A DNA stretch of 31,021 bases from the NCBI GenBank assembly GCA_002384055.1, contig DGAU01000011.1, forward strand, positions 74,948 through 105,968, written 5' to 3'. Shown here piece after piece: positions 28,258-31,021 of the stretch. Every line of letters begins with the position of its first letter. The stretch's first letter is position 1. The notes beneath the pieces were generated by a model, which was not told the DNA's origin, ran no database searches, and was given only the letters and a program-made list of their open reading frames with translations. A program made the position numbers and the translations under genes. Origin of the DNA: Flavobacteriaceae bacterium UBA4022. GTDB lineage: Bacteria > Bacteroidota > Bacteroidia > Flavobacteriales > Flavobacteriaceae.

Positions 28258-31021
28258 GTGAGTTCGACGATTTAAATCCACAAGCATTTCCTGAACAGGA
28301 GCAAGATGCGGCTAATGAGACCATTACTCGAGTGACGGGCATGTACCGTGACTGGTTTTTGGACTATGCGAGTTATGTCATATTAGAACGGGCGGTTCCT
28401 GCTATTGAAGATGGATTTAAGCCGGTACAGCGCCGGATCATGCATTCCATGAAGGAATTGGATGATGGGCGTTATAACAAGGTCGCTAATGTTGTGGGGC
28501 ATACTATGCAATACCATCCTCACGGCGATGCTAGTATTGGCGACGCTATGGTGCAGATTGGCCAAAAAGATTTACTGATTGATACCCAAGGAAACTGGGG
28601 TAATATTTATACGGGTGACAATGCGGCTGCTTCTCGATATATTGAAGCGCGATTATCTAAGTTTGCCACAGAGGTCGTTTTTAATCCTAAAATAACCCAA
28701 TGGCAGGCCTCTTACGACGGAAGAAAGAAGGAGCCGATCAACTTGCCGGTCATGTTTCCATTGTTGCTGGCGCAAGGCGCTGAAGGTATCGCTGTTGGAC
28801 TTTCGACTAAGATTTTACCGCATAATTTTGTGGAGCTCATTGACGCATCTATCAAACATTTACAAGGTAAACGCTTTCAGATACTGCCCGATTTTCCAAC
28901 GGGCGGGTTAATGGATGCAACCAATTATAATGATGGGCTACGCGGGGGTAAAATCCGCTGCCGGGCTCTAATTAATCAATTGGATAAGAGCACGTTGGTT
29001 ATTAAGGATATACCTTTTGGGGCCAATACTACGAGTCTTATTGAATCGATTTTGAAGGCCAATGAAAAGGGCAAAATAAAAATCAAGAAGATTGAAGACA
29101 ACACTGCGGCTGAGGTAGAGATTTTGGTTCATCTCCCAGCAGGTATTTCCCCGGACAAAACCATTGATGCGCTTTATGCTTTCACCAATTGTGAAACTTC
29201 GATATCGCCTTTGGGCTGTGTTATCGAAAACAATAGACCCTTGTTTGTTGGTGTAACTGAAATGCTCAAGCTCTCAACCGATCGCACTGTAGCATTGCTC
29301 AAGCAGGATTTAGAATTCCAGCTTAACGAGCTTGAGGAGCAGTGGCATTTCGCGTCTTTAGAGCGCATATTTATTGAAAAGCGTATTTATCGAGACATCG
29401 AAGAGCAGTCCACTTGGGACGGTGTGATTGGGGCCATAGACACGGGCCTTAAGCCGCACATCAAGCATCTTAAAAGAGCCATTACGGTAGAGGATATTGC
29501 GCGTTTGACGGAAATCCGCATCAAGCGTATTTCTAAATTCGATATCGATAAGGCCCAACAAAAAATTGATGCTTTAGAAGAGCAGATTGCTCAGGTCAAG
29601 CATCATCTGGAACATCTCATTGATTATGCTATCACGTATTTTAAACGGCTTAATACTAATTATGGCAAAGGGCGCGAACGCAAGACCGAGATTCGTGTTT
29701 TTGACGATATAGAGGCAGGTAAAGTGGTGATCCGCAATACCAAGTTATACGTCAACCGTGAGGAAGGCTTTATTGGCACTAGTATGCGTCGCGATGAATA
29801 CGTCATGGATTGTAGCGATATTGATGATATCATCGTCTTTACCGAAGAAGGAAAGATGATGGTCACCAAGGTCAGTGAAAAAACCTTTATTGGCAAGGGG
29901 ATTATTCATGTAGGCTTATGGAAAAAGAAAGATAAGCGCACGATTTATAATTTGATATACAAAGACGGAACCAAAGGTTCGGCTTATATCAAGCGTTTTG
30001 CGGTCACTTCTATGACGCGTGATCGCGAGTATGAGGTTTCTGCAGGCAATAAGGGTTCTGAGGTGCTTTATTTCACAGCAAATCCTAATGGCGAGGCAGA
30101 AGTTGTTACGGTGCTCTTGCGTCAATCTGGAAGCATCAAAAAGCTTAAGTGGGATCTTGACTTTTCTGAATTAATGGTCAAGGGCCGGGATTCGAAAGGT
30201 AACCTCGTGACAAAATACTCCGTAAAGCGTATCGAACTCAAAGAGAAGGGCTTATCAACCTTGAAGCCTCGTAAGATTTGGTTTGATGACACGGTTCAAC
30301 GTCTGAATGTCGACGGAAGAGGAGAGTTGCTCGGCGAATTCACTAGTGATGATCGCCTGCTGATCGCGCGCCAAAACGGTTTGGTCAAAACAGTTGTGCC
30401 TGATTTATCGCTGCATTTCGAGGAGGACATGGTTGTTTTGCAGAAATGGCGTCCTTCAAAACCAATTTCTGTCATTTATTGGGCCGGTGAGAAAGAGCTA
30501 TTTTATGTCAAGCGCTTTTTAATTGAGCAGCCTGATCGAGAGGAATTAGTCATTTCGGGCCACGCTAAGTCTTATCTAGAGCAGATTTTTACCGATCACT
30601 TCCCAGTGGTTGAGGTGCTTTTTGTCAAAGAACGGGGGCGTGACCGTAAGGATAACCTTAAAATCGAGCTTGATGGATTTATTTCTATCAAAGGGATTTC
30701 GGCGATGGGGAACCAGTTGACCAAAGACAAGGTGCTAGAAATAAATGCCTTAGACCCAATCCCGTTTACCGAAGCCTCTATAGATGAGGGGCAAGAAGAG
30801 GCGTGGGATGAAGATCACGGTCTTGACATGGCGCTTAATGATTTAGTCGAGGATTTTAGTGATGAGGATGTTGCAGAAATTATTGAAAATGTCTCAAAAA
30901 CGCAACCTGCTACAGATCAAGAGAAGGGGCAGGACGATATTGGTTTACAAGCATCAGCTGTTATCTTGGAATCTACAACGCAGGCGTTTTCTGATCCAGT
31001 GCCCGAATCCGAGCCTGAGCC
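28254..31021 (+). CDS. parC: DNA topoisomerase IV subunit A (3' end outside window)
   Basis: At least 922 residues, open at the window end. The N-terminal breakage-reunion domain has the helix DGFKPVQRRIMHSMKEL, YHPHGDASIGDAMVQIG (about 87-103) and the catalytic Tyr129 in AAASRYIEARLS, preceded by the conserved Arg128. A coiled-coil tower follows (QKIDALEEQIAQVKHHLEHL). Then come degenerate beta-pinwheel repeats (RQNGLVKTVVPD, TEEGKMMVTKVSEKTFIGKG). From about residue 845 there is a highly acidic, low-complexity tail (DEGQEEAWDEDHG, SDEDVAEIIENV) that is unusually long compared with the 752-residue E. coli ParC. The position equivalent to quinolone-contact Ser80 of E. coli ParC is Ala93, while Asp97 matches Glu84. 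It is coupled to parE by a 4-bp overlap. Confidence 0.95.
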   Translation, partial: MSEFDDLNPQAFPEQEQDAANETITRVTGMYRDWFLDYASYVILERAVPAIEDGFKPVQRRIMHSMKELDDGRYNKVANVVGHTMQYHPHGDASIGDAMVQIGQKDLLIDTQGNWGNIYTGDNAAASRYIEARLSKFATEVVFNPKITQWQASYDGRKKEPINLPVMFPLLLAQGAEGIAVGLSTKILPHNFVELIDASIKHLQGKRFQILPDFPTGGLMDATNYNDGLRGGKIRCRALINQLDKSTLVIKDIPFGANTTSLIESILKANEKGKIKIKKIEDNTAAEVEILVHLPAGISPDKTIDALYAFTNCETSISPLGCVIENNRPLFVGVTEMLKLSTDRTVALLKQDLEFQLNELEEQWHFASLERIFIEKRIYRDIEEQSTWDGVIGAIDTGLKPHIKHLKRAITVEDIARLTEIRIKRISKFDIDKAQQKIDALEEQIAQVKHHLEHLIDYAITYFKRLNTNYGKGRERKTEIRVFDDIEAGKVVIRNTKLYVNREEGFIGTSMRRDEYVMDCSDIDDIIVFTEEGKMMVTKVSEKTFIGKGIIHVGLWKKKDKRTIYNLIYKDGTKGSAYIKRFAVTSMTRDREYEVSAGNKGSEVLYFTANPNGEAEVVTVLLRQSGSIKKLKWDLDFSELMVKGRDSKGNLVTKYSVKRIELKEKGLSTLKPRKIWFDDTVQRLNVDGRGELLGEFTSDDRLLIARQNGLVKTVVPDLSLHFEEDMVVLQKWRPSKPISVIYWAGEKELFYVKRFLIEQPDREELVISGHAKSYLEQIFTDHFPVVEVLFVKERGRDRKDNLKIELDGFISIKGISAMGNQLTKDKVLEINALDPIPFTEASIDEGQEEAWDEDHGLDMALNDLVEDFSDEDVAEIIENVSKTQPATDQEKGQDDIGLQASAVILESTTQAFSDPVPESEPE

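Noticed and set aside
26401..31021. gyrB-gyrA instead of parE-parC
   Set aside because: EGDSASGSI in the TOPRIM domain, the 618-residue length and the ATGA-linked B-A order favour topoisomerase IV.
1..31021. Mobile element, defence island, CRISPR array, tRNA or horizontally acquired block
   Set aside because: No transposase, integrase, tandem repeat array, tRNA-like fold or clear shift in base composition was seen; gene content is core flavobacterial.

Overview
The window is a stretch of chromosome from a member of the Bacteroidota, most likely a marine-type Flavobacteriaceae/Flavobacteriales. The evidence is the gene content (YfhO-type membrane protein, CarbopepD-plug TonB receptor, BatA-type protein, DUF6787 protein, LuxC-like acyl-CoA reductase beside serC and serA, TIGR02757 protein), the moderately AT-rich DNA, weak or absent Shine-Dalgarno sequences, and repeated TAnnTTTG elements (the Bacteroidota -7 box, often with TTG about 16-21 bp upstream) just ahead of gene starts. 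It is almost entirely core genome: I see no insertion sequence, phage, CRISPR array, tRNA or rRNA. No gene-free stretch exceeds 300 bases; the longest are 5843-6082 and 26185-26400.

Layout. 1-3019: the 3' part of a YfhO-like membrane protein overlapping a glycosyltransferase (envelope glycoconjugate assembly). 3065-5842: uvrA on the minus strand. 6083-6916: an ECF sigma factor, a 50-residue small protein and a bidirectional terminator. 6922-8092: divergent nth (endonuclease III without its Fe-S cysteines) and a BCP-type peroxiredoxin. 8082-9539: a well-conserved cytosolic protein of unknown function. 9620-10887: an MBL-fold hydrolase coupled to a small membrane-anchored protein. 10884-15035: a minus-strand operon of BatA-like protein, a dihydroorotase homologue without its metal ligands, a small membrane protein and a serine esterase. 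15147-15656: an orphan lipoprotein with its own promoter and terminator. 15795-17215: LolD-like ATPase and TIGR02757 protein. 17337-17882: msrA.

17918-20797: a minus-strand operon of a DUF6787 membrane protein, a His/Cys-rich exported small protein and a TonB-dependent receptor, plausibly for metal uptake. 20919-24104: serA, serC and an acyl-CoA reductase, divergent from a 2x[4Fe-4S] ferredoxin (24169-24519); the two divergent -7 boxes form an 18-bp palindrome. 24516-24977: an exported coiled-coil protein. 25090-26184: ychF. 26401-31021: parE-parC (topoisomerase IV), with parC running off the end.

I found no clearly new multi-gene defence or mobile system. The items most worth a second look are protein families that have lost textbook catalytic or cofactor residues (dihydroorotase homologue, Nth, UvrA), the His/Cys-rich peptide-TonB receptor operon, the conserved unknown protein at 8082-9539, the sigma factor with a small partner ORF and no visible anti-sigma, and the palindromic divergent promoter at 24136-24153.
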